The notes beneath the pieces are model-generated. The model worked only from the letters and a program-made list of their open reading frames with translations, ran no database searches and had not been told where the DNA came from. Positions 16,710 through 25,554 of a DNA stretch of 64,000 nt are shown here, in pieces. The translations under genes were made by a program, and so were the position numbers. Source of the stretch: Terriglobia bacterium (lineage in GTDB: Bacteria; Acidobacteriota; Terriglobia; Bryobacterales; UBA6623); contig VXMF01000048.1 in NCBI GenBank assembly GCA_009841225.1, forward strand, positions 1-64,000. The letters are read 5' to 3'. Numbering within the stretch: the stretch's first letter is position 1; each line of letters begins with the position of its first letter.

Positions 16710-19459
16710 GCTGCCCCCTCCCGTGTGGTCGTGTCGACATAAAGCTCGAAGAGCTTCTCTAGGCGCTCCGTGTCGTTTCGGAAGCGGCGACCAATGTAGA
16801 TGCGCTCAACGACCTCGTCGTTACGCTCATGCGCACCGCGGAGGTTGTCGGGCATTCCGGTCCGGTCGTAGAGTTGGGCGATCGTAGCCGGGAAGTGAGC
16901 TTCGCGCGCCAGCAGGATGTTCTCTGCGCAAGCCGTAAGATCGGCTCTGTTCTTCGTCGTGAGCGACGGCACGGGGAACGTGTTCCAGCCGAGAGTATTG
17001 GAATACCTGAAGCGGGTTTCCAGCTTGCCGCAGATCGTGGCAATCCAGACAAGATGAAGCCGCGAAGCGGCCAGGGCCATGTTCCAGAGGGGAGCGTCGT
17101 AAAGGGCGAATGCGAGATCGCTCACGATCGCTCTTTGCGGCAGTAGACCCACCGGGAGATACTGTCGCCCTTCTGAACTTACCTTCGGCATGATGAGCGT
17201 ATGTCGCTCAGCCACTGACTGGATCTGTCGGAATCGATGCGGATAATCGGAAGCGGGTCTTGTTTCGGCTGCCTTACTGGACGCTCGAAATTCACGCACC
17301 CGGTCGAACCGCCGAGAAAACTCGGCGATCTTTCGGGCTTCGGCCGCCTCGTTGTCTTCTACCCAAATGCAGAACCTCTCAAGTCCCCGAATATACTCTG
17401 CTGCACCCAAGTAGGGCCGAACGTACCTGACCGCACCTTCGTGTTCCGCCTCGATGTGCCTCTTTTCGCTAGAAGACAGGACAAGATTGCCACCGTCCGT
17501 AGGCTTATTCCCCCAGACCATGGGTGCCCGGTCTATAGGGGTCTTCGGAATTGCCCTGACGATTATGTCGGGCCCGGAAACAAGATAGGCATTGATGTTC
17601 TCCGTGTTGAGGACGGACACCTCACCGTCTTCGGCATTGGAGAAAACCGATCTAAGCTTCGGCACCTGCCTAGAAATGCCTACGATAACAACGGTGACTC
17701 CGGCATTGTGGCTCGCCAAATTGGCCCACTTGAATGAAGTATGGGCAAAAGTCACGACATGGCCGGTAGAAAAAATCAGAGGCCACAGGATTGGTACCTG
17801 TTGACCCTGGCATATAGAATTTGTCGAGACGAAGGCAGTTGAGGCTTGAGTTCGCATCCCGTAGTGTGCAGCCTTCATAAACCATGCTGCGACATAGTCC
17901 AGAGATTTCCATTTCCGCGTGTGTACGGCGAAGATTCCTTCAAGGTCGGACTTTTGGGCTCGCGATTGCCAAGTGGAACCAACATACGGAGGATTACCGC
18001 AAATATAGGTTTCGCCGCCCTCGTTCTCGAAGTCTATCTCGGCTTGGTCGAGCGGCGTTGCAAACAAGTCATCGGCGGTAAGCTTGACACCGGTCCCGGT
18101 CGGTGGGCAGATGTCCAGCCAGTCGAGCCGCAGCGAGTTGCCGCAGGTAATCCAGTTCATGGCGTCCAACGGCAGGAACTCCGCTAGCGCTTCCCGTTGG
18201 CCACGATAGAGCACGTCGCACTGGTATTCCGCTATTACGAGGGCGAGGCGGGCAATCTCAGCCGGGAAATCGTGCAATTCGATACCCCTAAAGTTGGTTA
18301 GAGGAATGTCCGACCTGCGCCCGCTTTCGCGTCTCCTCTGGTTGATCTCCGCCTCGATCGCCCGAATCTCCTTGTAGGCGATCACAAGGAAGTTACCAGA
18401 ACCGCACGCGGGATCGAACACCCGTATACGGGCCATCCGGTTGCGCAGGTTCAGGAGCTTGCGAGAACTGGTCCCAGCGTCTTCCAGTTTCTGGCGGAGA
18501 TCGTCGAGGAACAGCGGATTAAGCACCTTCAGGATATTCGGCACGCTGGTGTAGTGCATGCCGAGCGCGCCGCGCTCCTCGTCGTCCGCGACGGCCTGGA
18601 TCATCGAGCCGAAGATGTCAGGGTTGATCTTCTTCCAGTCGAGGTTACCGATGTGGAGCAGATAGGACCGGGCGATCCGGCTGAACCGGGGCACCTCCGT
18701 CAAGTCCGAGAAGAGCCCTCCGTTCACATACGGAAACGAACTGGCCCAGCGGGGGATGTCGGTTGCCTTCCGTGCGTCGGTATCTGTGTTCATCGTACGG
18801 AAGATCTCACCGATCACGACGTGGGTGTTCGAGCTGTCGGCTGCGCTCATCCGTTCGATCGTGTTCGTGAAGAGGGCCGAGACATTGAAGATATCGGTAT
18901 CTTCTGCAAAGAAGCAGAAGATGAGCCGCGCCATGAAGTGGTTCATTTCGGAACGACGATCCGCAGAGCCCCACGTCGGATTCTCCTTCAGGAGCTCGAC
19001 GTAAAGCCGGTTCAAGCGTCCGGTGGCCTTGATGTCGAATGCGCTCTCGCGGATCTGCTTGACGGTCGTGATACCGGCGAGAGGCAGAAAGAAGCCGAAG
19101 TGCTCGGGGAAATCTGAGTAGTGACAGACGATGACGTCGCCGCTGTTCAGATCTTCGGCGTGAAACTCCCTTCCGTCGGTGGCGAGAACGAACTTCGCTC
19201 TCGCGCGTGATGTTGCGGGACTGGCTTTGAGCGCTGCCAGAGTATCAGCCGCCTCGCCTTCAGCGCAGACCTTGATGTGAATGTTGCTGCGCTGGAGCAC
19301 GCCGCCGAGGTCGGAACTGTTCGATGCGCCGGAACGCAGCCGCTTGACCGTGGTGGCCTTGTTGCCGAAGGACTGAAGGAACTCGAAGGGAAACTCCCCG
19401 CCCTCGAAAGGGCATTCGGCGAGCGCGGATACCGCTTCCTCGATCTCGACGGCGTTCAT
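16706..19459 (-). CDS. MmeI-like/Eco57I-like N6-adenine DNA methyltransferase
   Basis: This 917-residue class I SAM-dependent DNA methyltransferase carries motif I DPACGSGNFL (about 347) and catalytic motif IV NPPY (about 488), as expected for N6-adenine methylation. The N-terminal 300 residues resemble the MmeI N-terminal and helical-spacer regions (FPFEFLQSFGNKATTVKRL, FMARLIFCFFAEDTDIF). The C-terminal 350 residues, with ALYDAPLWNMALAASRLHLVW and LGWNTFPVPSLT, look like an MmeI-type target-recognition domain. No PD-(D/E)xK nuclease motif was recognised at the N-terminus, so unlike MmeI it may only modify. It heads the methyltransferase - X - helicase - GIY-YIG operon and would protect self DNA. 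Confidence 0.9.
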   Translation of the reverse strand: MNAVEIEEAVSALAECPFEGGEFPFEFLQSFGNKATTVKRLRSGASNSSDLGGVLQRSNIHIKVCAEGEAADTLAALKASPATSRARAKFVLATDGREFHAEDLNSGDVIVCHYSDFPEHFGFFLPLAGITTVKQIRESAFDIKATGRLNRLYVELLKENPTWGSADRRSEMNHFMARLIFCFFAEDTDIFNVSALFTNTIERMSAADSSNTHVVIGEIFRTMNTDTDARKATDIPRWASSFPYVNGGLFSDLTEVPRFSRIARSYLLHIGNLDWKKINPDIFGSMIQAVADDEERGALGMHYTSVPNILKVLNPLFLDDLRQKLEDAGTSSRKLLNLRNRMARIRVFDPACGSGNFLVIAYKEIRAIEAEINQRRRESGRRSDIPLTNFRGIELHDFPAEIARLALVIAEYQCDVLYRGQREALAEFLPLDAMNWITCGNSLRLDWLDICPPTGTGVKLTADDLFATPLDQAEIDFENEGGETYICGNPPYVGSTWQSRAQKSDLEGIFAVHTRKWKSLDYVAAWFMKAAHYGMRTQASTAFVSTNSICQGQQVPILWPLIFSTGHVVTFAHTSFKWANLASHNAGVTVVIVGISRQVPKLRSVFSNAEDGEVSVLNTENINAYLVSGPDIIVRAIPKTPIDRAPMVWGNKPTDGGNLVLSSSEKRHIEAEHEGAVRYVRPYLGAAEYIRGLERFCIWVEDNEAAEARKIAEFSRRFDRVREFRASSKAAETRPASDYPHRFRQIQSVAERHTLIMPKVSSEGRQYLPVGLLPQRAIVSDLAFALYDAPLWNMALAASRLHLVWIATICGKLETRFRYSNTLGWNTFPVPSLTTKNRADLTACAENILLAREAHFPATIAQLYDRTGMPDNLRGAHERNDEVVERIYIGRRFRNDTERLEKLFELYVDTTTREGAA

Positions 19460-19462
19460 CTA

Positions 19463-19741
19463 TCAGCCCATGTCCGCACCGAGGTTACGCGACTTGGCTC
19501 GGCAATACCAGTGTCGAGCACTGTTCCGCTTCCTGGGAATGCCAACGGTACCGTCAAAGCTGATACCACCCCGCCCTTCTTCTTCTGATTGTGACAACGA
19601 GATCTGGGAGAGAATCGCTGCCGGGGCGTATTGGCTCCATGCATCTGCCACCTCGTCGTCTAGTCCGAGCGCCTCGTCCTGCACGCCGTTGGCTTCCACC
19701 GCAGCTCTCTCGAGCTCATCGAGCCGGTTGTCAAGGGCCAT
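19463..19741 (-). CDS. Small hypothetical ORF upstream of methyltransferase
   Basis: This 92-codon frame ends 3 bp before the methyltransferase ATG. Its first 55 residues (LDNRLDELERAAVEANGVQD, ALGLDDEVADAWSQY) look like a real helical protein. The remainder looks non-coding, so a 3' frameshift is possible. No Shine-Dalgarno sequence is visible before the ATG. It might be a small regulator or a decayed gene start. Confidence 0.35.
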   Translation of the reverse strand: MALDNRLDELERAAVEANGVQDEALGLDDEVADAWSQYAPAAILSQISLSQSEEEGRGGISFDGTVGIPRKRNSARHWYCRAKSRNLGADMG

Positions 19742-19846
19742 CTAGGAAGGTGGTCATTGTCGTGATGGGACAACTGATCTGGGATCGTCGGCTTAGTAGT
19801 CATTTGGGTGCCAGCCGGCCGGTTCAGTGGTCCCGCTGAGGGGACC

Positions 19847-19933
19847 TCAGTGGGGGGAATTCGAAACTGACCCGATCATAGCGGACCGTTGGGAACGGGA
19901 CTGTCCCACGGTATTCGCGTAGATCACTAACAT
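19847..19933 (-). pseudogene. N-terminal stub of a FitB-like PIN toxin
   Basis: An ATG 11 bp after the FitA-like remnant opens with MLVIYANTVGQS, close to the PIN toxin start 'MLVIDTNVVSE', but with the catalytic Asp replaced by Tyr. Only 28 codons remain before TGA. GAGGCGG precedes the ATG. The rest of the toxin is missing, and the flank towards the methyltransferase operon (19742-19846) contains no recognisable gene. Confidence 0.5.
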
Positions 19934-19943
19934 TGTTACCGCC

Positions 19944-20187
19944 TCATTCCAAGCGAGGCGGATCACACGTCAACTCGCACGGCCACGGTTCCAGATCAAC
20001 GTCATTGAAGGGCTTGAATCGTTCTTGGATTGCCGTTCCTAGCCCCTCCACCCGAGCGGGCCCCTCATCAACCACGTCGGCTAGTATCAACCGTGCCTCC
20101 TACTCCATCAATCAGCTGTTGGCGGATGTACAAACAAGGGCGAAGTCCAACTTCGTCTTCGAAGTTGCGGATCGTAATGCTTGCCAT
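19944..20187 (-). pseudogene. Frameshifted FitA-type ribbon-helix-helix antitoxin
   Basis: Starting at the ATG at 20187, MASITIRNFEDEV is the classic FitA/VapB ribbon-helix-helix strand and first turn. The frame then shifts, and the continuation in the next frame reads LMExEARLILADVVDEGPAR (x marks an amber codon), then AIQERFKPFNDVDLEPWP and DPPRLE before TGA. This matches the full FitA layout, including its C-terminal toxin-wrapping tail. Total length is 244 bp, as expected for an 80-residue antitoxin. The lesions are one frameshift near 20145, an in-frame TGA and an in-frame TAG. It does not appear in ORF calls because no frame is long. Confidence 0.75.
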
Positions 20188-20731
20188 TGCGACAACCTCG
20201 CAATACGAATCCTATACGACGACTGTGTTGCGATCGAGACTGCCTCCCGTGCATCCGCTCCGGAACGTTGAAATTGCCGGTGTCTCCATCTGCATCTGCG
20301 AGTCCCGCAGCTTGCTCGGTTGGGTCGGCACGATGCCCGCGGGATCGACTTCGGAATGGTAGCGACCGTCGGCGGAAGTGGGATACGCTGTGCAAGCAAG
20401 CCCGCCCGACACTGCCGATCCGGGCATTCCCACATGGTGTTGCCGTTCCATCAAGGCATCCTGGCTCAGCGATTCATGTGGCTACCTCGGTAGCGTCATC
20501 ACTTGGATCAAATTCGAGACTGTTCTAGGAGACCTCCGCGACTGCATCCCAAGAATCGGCGATTCCCCTCGAGCTATTTCTTCGCCGATCTTGATGTGGG
20601 CGAGGTGACATGCGCCGGCAAAGAATCAGCCGGACAGTGAGACCAAAGCGCCCTCCTAAGCATTGCGGAAGCTGGTACCATAGCCGGTGCGGGTGGCGAT
20701 ACGTGCCCCAAGGCAGAGTGGAGGCGACGCG
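20188..20731. other. Intergenic region without recognisable gene
   Basis: This 544-bp stretch lies between the decayed antitoxin and the PLD nuclease gene. A minus-strand frame at 20212-20454 (80 codons) has no recognisable motif, and no tRNA-like fold, repeat or IS end was seen. GGAGG at 20720-20724 is the ribosome-binding site of the following gene. Confidence 0.5.
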
Positions 20732-21937
20732 ATGCTCATCACCCGGGAGAACATAGTCCATTGTTTTTTACAAAACCTTCTGTGGGCAAAGGAAATCGAT
20801 CTCGCGACGGCATGGATGACCCCTAACCCAGGTATTAATGCATTGCGGCGTCGGCCACGTGACGTTAGACTTCGCGCGGTGGTTGGTTTAGCAGATACAA
20901 TTAGTGATCCAAAGGCATTGCGAGATCTGGCTGATCTGGGCCAATTGCGTACGCCTAAAACAATTGAAGAGAGTCGCCGATTCCATCCAAAAGTCTACAT
21001 TTTCCGAGGTGAAAACAAGTCCGTTGCTTGGATCGGAAGTGCTAATTTCACGGACAGTGGATTGGGGCAGAACGAAGAAGTTCTGCTCGAAGTTGAGGAC
21101 ACAGCAGCTACGGACCTTTGGTTTAATCAACTGTGGGGCAGGTGCGATCTACTCGACGAGAGTTCCATCAATCACTACGAGGGTTGGCGAAAGCTAAATT
21201 CTTCCCGGCCAATGATCGTGCCTTGGTCTCGGGTTACGATCGATTTGCTTTCCCCAATCCAGCTGCTGAAGAAGGTCGACAGTTGGAACAGCTATGTCGT
21301 GGCCTTGAAAGAATGCGATTGCTGGTGGCAGCGATGGAGCGGTCATAATGCCAAACAACAATGGTCAGTTCTCGGATACAGCTGTAGCTGGAGCGAGACA
21401 ATTCGGAGGTTGCATAGTCTCATACAGAAAAACTGGTACTTGCTCAGCACAGAGGACCAGTCTCAATTGCTCGGCCTGAAAAAGAATTGTTCCGCGTTGC
21501 TCGGCAGCATGAGAGGGCCGGCCAGACAGGCCGTATTTGTTGATTGGCGAGAGGACATTGAGGAGATTGTTCTGAAAGTCCTCGTAGCTAAGGATGAAAA
21601 GTTTCCCGATGTAGCCGTTGATTCCTACGAGTCGCTGCTGAAATGCAAAGGAGTCAGGCGTAGACCTGGCTTAGGCCCAGGAATTGCAACCCGTTTGCTG
21701 ACACTTGCGAGACCGGATCGCTTCGTGTCGTTAAATGATAAATCGATGGTGGGATTAGAATGTTTCTTTAACTTTCCAGAAAATGCATTAAGTGATCCGC
21801 AAAATTACGGTCATTTATTGGAAAAAATATACAATTTGAAATGGTATTCTGATGCGATTCCAATTAGTGAACAAGAACGAGAGATATTTGGAATGCGCTC
21901 AGCCTTATTGGATAGCTTTTTTTACGATGCTAGATAG
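20732..21937 (+). CDS. PLD-like (HKD) nuclease with helix-hairpin-type C-terminal region
   Basis: In this 401-residue protein the N-terminal half carries a single phospholipase-D-type active-site motif, FHPKVYIF (His and Lys at about 84-88) followed by IGSANFTDSG (about 101-110), as in PLD endonucleases; one copy implies dimerisation. The C-terminal region contains GLGPGIATRLLTLARPDRFV (about 310-330), which resembles a helix-hairpin-helix/DNA-glycosylase-like DNA-binding element. I chose the ATG at 20732 because GGAGG lies 7 bp before it. The gene is visibly more AT-rich than its neighbours, especially 21740-21940, suggesting recent transfer. It lies beside the methyltransferase/helicase cassette but is transcribed away from it. 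A defence or mobile-element function is inferred. Confidence 0.8.
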   Translation: MLITRENIVHCFLQNLLWAKEIDLATAWMTPNPGINALRRRPRDVRLRAVVGLADTISDPKALRDLADLGQLRTPKTIEESRRFHPKVYIFRGENKSVAWIGSANFTDSGLGQNEEVLLEVEDTAATDLWFNQLWGRCDLLDESSINHYEGWRKLNSSRPMIVPWSRVTIDLLSPIQLLKKVDSWNSYVVALKECDCWWQRWSGHNAKQQWSVLGYSCSWSETIRRLHSLIQKNWYLLSTEDQSQLLGLKKNCSALLGSMRGPARQAVFVDWREDIEEIVLKVLVAKDEKFPDVAVDSYESLLKCKGVRRRPGLGPGIATRLLTLARPDRFVSLNDKSMVGLECFFNFPENALSDPQNYGHLLEKIYNLKWYSDAIPISEQEREIFGMRSALLDSFFYDAR

Positions 21938-22332
21938 AACAATTATACACCGATTTATCCGAGTGATGTAGTTCGTTAAGAGCGTGCGTTCGGTAAAGCG
22001 TCTTCGCCGATGGTCCCCGGAACACGACATAACTTACAGCGCCGCGACTCCGCTGGCAGCGGTAGGAAGAAGAATTTCCGAATGTCGCAGAGCTTGCCCG
22101 CGATGATTCCGCACACGAGGATTGTCGTGAGATCCGAAGTGACCAAGGCCACCCTTCGCTCGCCGGGGGCTGGAATACCTTCAGCATGTTAATCGAAGAC
22201 TTCGGAATCGATCGTAATGAAGAGTCGTTGACGCGCAGCACTACGCAGGCTTCGGAAACGGATCTGAAGACTGAGAATCACTTGTCGTGGGTGGCCAGTG
22301 GAGAACCGCAGGCTTCAGGCACACTAGAATGA
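21938..22332. other. Gap with an open frame but no convincing start
   Basis: The only long frame runs from just after a TAG near 22068 to the TGA at 22330-22332, reading for example NVAELARDDSAHED and WNTFSMLIEDFGIDRN. Its only ATG is at 22188, late in the frame. It ends exactly where the dapF start codon begins. I do not recognise the sequence. It may be the degraded end of a transferred gene. Confidence 0.4.
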
Positions 22333-23166
22333 GTGCCCGTTGTTCGCTTCACAAAGGCCCACGGGGCCGGCAATGATTTCGTGATCGTCGAACGCCGCGA
22401 GCTTGCCGAGATCGGAGTCGGAGCCGACGCCTTGCCGGAATTCGCCGCCAAGATCTGCGACCGCCGCTGCGGGGTTGGAGCGGACGGCCTGGAAGTTGTT
22501 AGTCTCCCCAGCGATCCGCAGGCCATCGCCCAGTTGCATCTCTGGAACAGCGATGGCAGCGAGGCGGAAATCTCCGGCAATGGCACGCGGTGCGTCGCCG
22601 CCTACTTGACCGAGTTTGCGGGAGCGCCGGAGCGATTCTACGTCGAGACCGCGGCCGGAGTCCGCGAGATCGACCGCATGCTGGCGAAGGCCCCGTACTA
22701 CGAATTCCGGATGACGACTGACGAATCGGAGTGCAGAGTGTCGGAGGACCGGCCAGTCGGGGAAGGCTCCAAGCTGCGTGGCGAGATGACTGCCGTCCAC
22801 GTAGGCAATCCGCAGTTCGTGGTTCGCGTGGAGAGTTTGGACTTCGACTGGCAAACTTGGGGGCCGATCTTGGAACGGGACCCGCGCTTTCCCGAAGGGA
22901 CCAATGTTTCGTTCATGACGGTGAACCACGAGGAATGCCAGACGCCGACGTTGGAAGTCCGCTTCTGGGAGCGGGGAGCCGGGGCGACGTTGAGTTCCGG
23001 CACCGGGTCGCTTGGCGCGGCAGTTGCGGCACGTCACCGCGGATGGATCACGGACCGGGCGCGGATCATCACTCAGGGCGGCGAGATGTGCGTAGATTGG
23101 GAGGGCGGAATACGCCTGACAGGTCCGGCGGTGATTGTGGCACGCGGCAACTATAGGTTTGAATGA
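22333..23166 (+). CDS. dapF: Diaminopimelate epimerase, second catalytic Cys replaced
   Basis: This 277-residue protein interconverts LL- and meso-diaminopimelate for lysine and peptidoglycan synthesis. The N-terminal FTKAHGAGNDFVIVE and the first catalytic cysteine in ISGNGTRC are canonical. The second half of the pseudo-symmetric fold reads ERGAGATLSSGTGSLGAA, where the family normally has ACGTG; the cysteine that acts as the other acid/base is serine here. A lineage-specific variant or lower activity are both possible. The start is GTG at 22333; no upstream ATG is in frame. Length is normal (about 275). It is monocistronic, or leads into the secreted protein 77 bp downstream. Confidence 0.9.
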   Translation: MPVVRFTKAHGAGNDFVIVERRELAEIGVGADALPEFAAKICDRRCGVGADGLEVVSLPSDPQAIAQLHLWNSDGSEAEISGNGTRCVAAYLTEFAGAPERFYVETAAGVREIDRMLAKAPYYEFRMTTDESECRVSEDRPVGEGSKLRGEMTAVHVGNPQFVVRVESLDFDWQTWGPILERDPRFPEGTNVSFMTVNHEECQTPTLEVRFWERGAGATLSSGTGSLGAAVAARHRGWITDRARIITQGGEMCVDWEGGIRLTGPAVIVARGNYRFE

Positions 23167-23243
23167 GCCGGACTTGCAGTAGTAGGCGCGGGTGAGAGGG
23201 GGGCCGTCAGACATCGCGGCCGCGATCTGTCATTCTAGATGCG

Positions 23244-24161
23244 ATGCGAAAGGCTTGGCTTCTTCTGCTGGTCCCCACGATTGCGCTGACCCAAGGCGCC
23301 GACGATGGCGTCATGACCCAGGGGCTCGCCGTCGAGACTTTTTCCTGTGGCAAGCTCGCTCGCGAGTGCTCTGGTCCGGCTCGCCGATTCATCGAGGCTC
23401 GTTGCGGCATCGTGATCGCCGCAGATGGAACGCGGATCCAAGTGCCGACCGTTCCTGCTGAGGGACCCGATCCCACGGATCTCTACAACGACTGCGGCGG
23501 ACCCGGCCACAATCCTTCACACCTCGAAGACCTCCAGACTGTTCAAATCGACGCGGACGGCGACGAGGTCACCGGCTTCGTGTTCGGGGACAACTACTAC
23601 GAGCTGTACGTCAACGGCCAGATCGTGGCCCGCGATCCGGTCGGTTTCGTGCCGTTTAACTCCGGCGTAGTGCGCTTCAAGGCCAAGGGCCCTCTCACTT
23701 ACGCTGTCAAGCTGGTCGACTGGGGCACGCACTTGGGAGTGGGCATGGAATATGACCGCTGGAACGTCGGAGACGGCGGGTTCATCGCTGCGTTTAGCGA
23801 CGGCACGGAGACGGGCGCGGATTGGAAGTGCAAGGCGTTCTACATCAGTCCGCTTGAAGACGTCAGCTGCGTCAAGCCGGGCCCGGACACTTCTGGTTGC
23901 CCCGAAAGGCCGGCTTGCGTCGAGCGCGACCCGGCCTCGTGTCGCGCCCTGCACCTTCCCGTTCCGGAAGACTGGGCACAGCCGGGCTTTGACGACAGCG
24001 ATTGGCTGCCGGCCACGACCTATCCCGCAAGTGCGGTCACGAACCAGCGCGCCTATAGCGGGTACGTGGAAAAGTTCGACTCGGCGGAGTTCATTTGGTC
24101 CCCCAACCTAGACCAAGACAACTTGGTCTTGTGTCGCGGCCGCGTGGCAGGCGAGCGCTGA
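23244..24161 (+). CDS. Secreted Cys-rich protein with jelly-roll-like region
   Basis: This 305-residue protein starts with a signal peptide (KAWLLLLVPTIALTQG). It has many cysteines, suggesting disulfides outside the cytoplasm. The middle part (FVFGDNYYELYVNGQIVARD) and the end (WAQPGFDDSDWLPATTYP) look like beta-sandwich modules that resemble the sugar-binding jelly rolls attached to glycosidases. No catalytic motif is evident. I cannot name a family. It follows dapF on the same strand but shares no obvious pathway with it. Confidence 0.7.
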   Translation: MRKAWLLLLVPTIALTQGADDGVMTQGLAVETFSCGKLARECSGPARRFIEARCGIVIAADGTRIQVPTVPAEGPDPTDLYNDCGGPGHNPSHLEDLQTVQIDADGDEVTGFVFGDNYYELYVNGQIVARDPVGFVPFNSGVVRFKAKGPLTYAVKLVDWGTHLGVGMEYDRWNVGDGGFIAAFSDGTETGADWKCKAFYISPLEDVSCVKPGPDTSGCPERPACVERDPASCRALHLPVPEDWAQPGFDDSDWLPATTYPASAVTNQRAYSGYVEKFDSAEFIWSPNLDQDNLVLCRGRVAGER

Positions 24162-24198
24162 TATCTCGGCATCCCGCTGCCGTAGCAGGCCGCTTGCG

Positions 24199-25404
24199 TT
24201 AGTCGATGTGCTGGACCGGGGCGCCGTTGACGATCCGGAGTCCCCTGCGTCCGTTGAGGATCGCGACTAGGTCGTCCCCCACCAGATCCACGGCGCGCGG
24301 ATCCAAGATCTGGCTTCTGCGCAGGCTCTCGACATCTTTGAATTTGTCCCGGAGCAGTTCGACCATTCTGTCGCTATCGACCAAGAGCCGCACAGGGATC
24401 TGGTTGTCGGCTGCCAGCGTATTTAGGAAGCACTTGAGAACCACCAGAGCTGCGGCTTCGGTCGCCGTGGTCGTTGGCTTGCGCTTGGCTGGCGCATAGT
24501 CCTCGGCGGGCGAGTCGATGCCCTTGCGTATCGCGCTCAGAACGCGCTTGACGCCCTCGGAGTTCTTGATGCCGCCCAGTCCCCGGAAGTCAGCGAGTTG
24601 TTCGCGCGTGGTGGGGCGCGCGGTGGCGAGCTTGACTAGGGTCTTGTCTTCCGAGATCCACTTGCGAGGAACGTCCGAACGCTGAGCGGTTGATTCGCGC
24701 CACGCGATCAGCTCCCGCAGCACGCTGAACGTAGTCGGGCCAAGACGCCTGCCGTCTGCGAGCTTGCGAGCCAGAGCGCCAGCGTCAAAATGCGCCTTCG
24801 CAAAGTGCCCTCCGCGCGCCGAGAGTTCCAAGGCCCAATCCGTGCGACCCAGGTCGCCCAGCCGCTCGCTAAGGACGTCGGCAGCCCTGGGAAGATGTGC
24901 GACATCTTCCGCTGCGTAGCGGAGCATCGCTTCGGAGAGGGGCCGCTTGAGCCAGTTCGTGCGGCTGTATCCCTTGGCGATCTCGATGCGCAGGAGCTTG
25001 TGCAAGAGCTTCGATAGCCCGACCTGCTCTCCCATGCCGATCAGTGCTGCGGCTGCGGAGGTGTCGAGGACTGGCTCTGCGACCACGCCGTAGGCCATGT
25101 GCAGGCAGATTTGATCCTGGTCGACCGCGTGTGCGACCTTCAGGGTCTCCGGAGCCACGAAGACATCTAATAGAGGCCGCAGGTCTCTGGCGGACAGGCG
25201 CACGGGATCGATCAGCCACGTCTGCTCGAAGTCCGCCACTTGGATCAGGCCCAAGTGTGGCGAGTAGGTCCGCTCCCAGAGAAACTCTGTGTCGAACGCA
25301 ATCAGGCGCTGGCCTGTTAGGCGCTCCGCCAGCGAGCGAACTTGGTCAGGCTTGTCGACGTAGGGGATGGCACCGTCAGATGAATTGTTATCGGGTCGGG
25401 GCAA
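24199..25404 (-). CDS. rnd: Ribonuclease D-like 3'-5' exoribonuclease
   Basis: In this 401-residue protein the N-terminal DEDD exonuclease domain shows motif Exo I as IAFDTEF (residues 34-40), Exo II in VAHAVDQDQICL, and the Exo III Tyr/Asp in MLRYAAEDVAHLP. An HRDC-type helical domain follows (LRELIAWRESTAQRSDVPR). A role in tRNA 3' maturation is known for the family. The start is TTG at 25404, as no ATG or GTG exists near the homologous N-terminus. About 150 bp separate it from the membrane protein gene upstream on the same strand. Confidence 0.9.
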   Translation of the reverse strand: MPRPDNNSSDGAIPYVDKPDQVRSLAERLTGQRLIAFDTEFLWERTYSPHLGLIQVADFEQTWLIDPVRLSARDLRPLLDVFVAPETLKVAHAVDQDQICLHMAYGVVAEPVLDTSAAAALIGMGEQVGLSKLLHKLLRIEIAKGYSRTNWLKRPLSEAMLRYAAEDVAHLPRAADVLSERLGDLGRTDWALELSARGGHFAKAHFDAGALARKLADGRRLGPTTFSVLRELIAWRESTAQRSDVPRKWISEDKTLVKLATARPTTREQLADFRGLGGIKNSEGVKRVLSAIRKGIDSPAEDYAPAKRKPTTTATEAAALVVLKCFLNTLAADNQIPVRLLVDSDRMVELLRDKFKDVESLRRSQILDPRAVDLVGDDLVAILNGRRGLRIVNGAPVQHID

Positions 25405-25554
25405 TTAGCTTTGTGTCTGCCAGTGTAGGTGCGACCTGTCCAGATTAGCACCAAGCAGCGCAGTCGATTCATTCGACCGCGGAAGCCACTCGAACGAGAG
25501 CCCAGCCGCCCCGCTTGTGATTGCGGGGCAACGACTAGCGGCAGTGCTCTGCGG

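Noticed and set aside
19836-19850. CTGAGG-GGA-CCTCAG hairpin near the FitB stub, considered as an IS end or terminator.
   Set aside because: It is short, lacks a T-run, and no partner repeat or target duplication was found.
22069-22332. Stop-to-stop frame ending exactly at the dapF start codon.
   Set aside because: The only ATG is two-fifths of the way in, no family was recognised and codon use is unremarkable. It may be the decayed end of a transferred gene.
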